Of a DNA stretch of 15,358 bases, positions 15,135 to 15,358 are shown piece by piece (the first letter of the stretch is position 1; each line of letters starts with the position of its first letter). The notes beneath the pieces are model-generated. The model was not told where the DNA came from. It saw only the letters and a program-made list of their open reading frames with translations, and made no database searches. The DNA is from CAZEJK01 sp964512045 (GTDB taxonomy: Bacteria > Acidobacteriota > Thermoanaerobaculia > Thermoanaerobaculales > Sulfomarinibacteraceae). The position numbers were made by a program, and so were the translations under genes. The stretch spans positions 1 to 15,358 of the forward strand of contig CAZEJK010000121.1 in the NCBI GenBank assembly GCA_964512045.1. The letters are read 5' to 3'.

Positions 15135-15164
15135 AGCGTACAGAGTGACAACTCAGCTGTCCAA
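15135..15164 (-). promoter_or_regulatory. Promoter of the MarR-transferase-rhomboid operon
   Basis: On the minus strand, TTGGAC (15164-15159), an 18-nt spacer and TACGCT (15140-15135) resemble the other promoters here. The leader to the GTG at 15092 would be about 35 nt. An inverted repeat overlaps the -35 and spacer. Confidence 0.45.
15147..15161. promoter_or_regulatory. Probable MarR operator (15-bp inverted repeat)
   Basis: GACAACTCAGCTGTC reads GACA-n-CT-n-AG-n-TGTC, with six of seven symmetric base pairs matching around the centre. It overlaps the -35 element and spacer of the marR-type promoter, so a bound dimer would block RNA polymerase. Its length and position suit MarR-family operators. 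Binding by the adjacent regulator is inferred. Confidence 0.45.
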
Positions 15165-15265
15165 CGCGGCCGCGGGCCGCAACCAAAGCGATCCTCCGAA
15201 CCCGGACGAGCCGGAGCCAAACATGGCCGGACCTGGTCGCAGCGCGTGGTCGGTTCTCGGATTCA

Positions 15266-15297
15266 ACGCAAAGACGCTGGGACGCAAGGCCGCAAAG
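15266..15297. repeat. Four-unit 8-bp tandem repeat (ACGCAAAG-like)
   Basis: The units are ACGCAAAG, ACGCTGGG, ACGCAAGG and CCGCAAAG, back to back. This resembles the ACGCAAAG-type intergenic repeats I have seen in many unrelated bacterial genomes. It lies in the ~195-base gene-free end of the window; apart from this and the operon promoter I see nothing else supportable from 15165 to 15358. Confidence 0.5.
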
Positions 15298-15358
15298 GAG
15301 AAGGACTGGGGAACAGAGGTGCATGGCAGAGCTGACCTTATGAAGGCCGGCCGCGCCC

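Noticed and set aside
14358..15335. 325-codon plus-strand frame across the transferase and MarR genes
   Set aside because: It is antisense to two genes with clear family motifs and runs into the intergenic repeat.
15340..15358. ATG near the right edge as the start of a further gene
   Set aside because: Only six codons are visible, there is no ribosome-binding site at proper spacing, and nothing identifies a product.

Overview
The window is G+C-rich DNA, roughly two thirds G+C by eye. Its coding is dense and strand-clustered, and most real genes have a recognisable Shine-Dalgarno sequence 3-8 nt before the start. A run of ten Ns at 6898-6907 shows it comes from a draft assembly. The genes are bacterial throughout: an ABC-F ATPase, thioredoxin, a hybrid histidine kinase of the HDxNN type, a bacterial prolyl-tRNA synthetase with an editing domain, SPFH proteins, a rhomboid, an Sfp-type transferase and a MarR regulator. 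The long soluble PAS/GAF hybrid kinase and the codon style would suit Myxococcota or another high-GC, environmentally complex lineage. No marker settles the phylum, so that is only a guess.

Layout. At 1-1875 (+) lies an ABC-F ATPase whose first few dozen residues are outside the window. A small thioredoxin gene (2030-2356, +) follows with its own likely promoter. Converging on it is a 1056-residue orphan hybrid histidine kinase (2477-5647, -). A divergent regulatory region (5648-5902) then carries a TTGACT/TAGTGT-type promoter, several perfect palindromes and a candidate three-way-junction RNA leader. This leader precedes a possible 92-residue basic protein (5903-6181). Its stop codon overlaps the start of a zinc-ribbon/coiled-coil/TPR protein (6181-8091), which is in turn followed 5 nt later by proS (8097-9824). 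These three look like one transcription unit.

Next is a well-defined two-gene unit with its own promoter and a strong two-hairpin end. It encodes two paralogous SPFH (stomatin/prohibitin/flotillin) membrane proteins (10002-11477 and 11474-12793) joined by an ATGA overlap. Both carry the same short juxtamembrane motif (VVIPKD-x-RSF-x-W), which suggests a dedicated hetero-oligomeric membrane scaffold.

Converging on it from the right is a three-gene operon on the minus strand: a MarR-like regulator (14571-15092), an Sfp-type 4'-phosphopantetheinyl transferase (13798-14574, ATGA overlap) and a rhomboid protease (13016-13759). A promoter with an overlapping inverted repeat sits upstream of the regulator, as expected for autoregulation. 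The last ~195 bases hold no gene I can support, but they include a four-unit 8-bp tandem repeat.

The best candidates for something undescribed are the tandem SPFH pair, the structured leader at 5832-5879, and the coupling of a small basic ORF, the zinc-ribbon TPR protein and proS. The N-gap in the TPR gene looks like an assembly artefact: removing exactly 57 nt between two TCTAC copies restores a perfect 34-residue TPR register.
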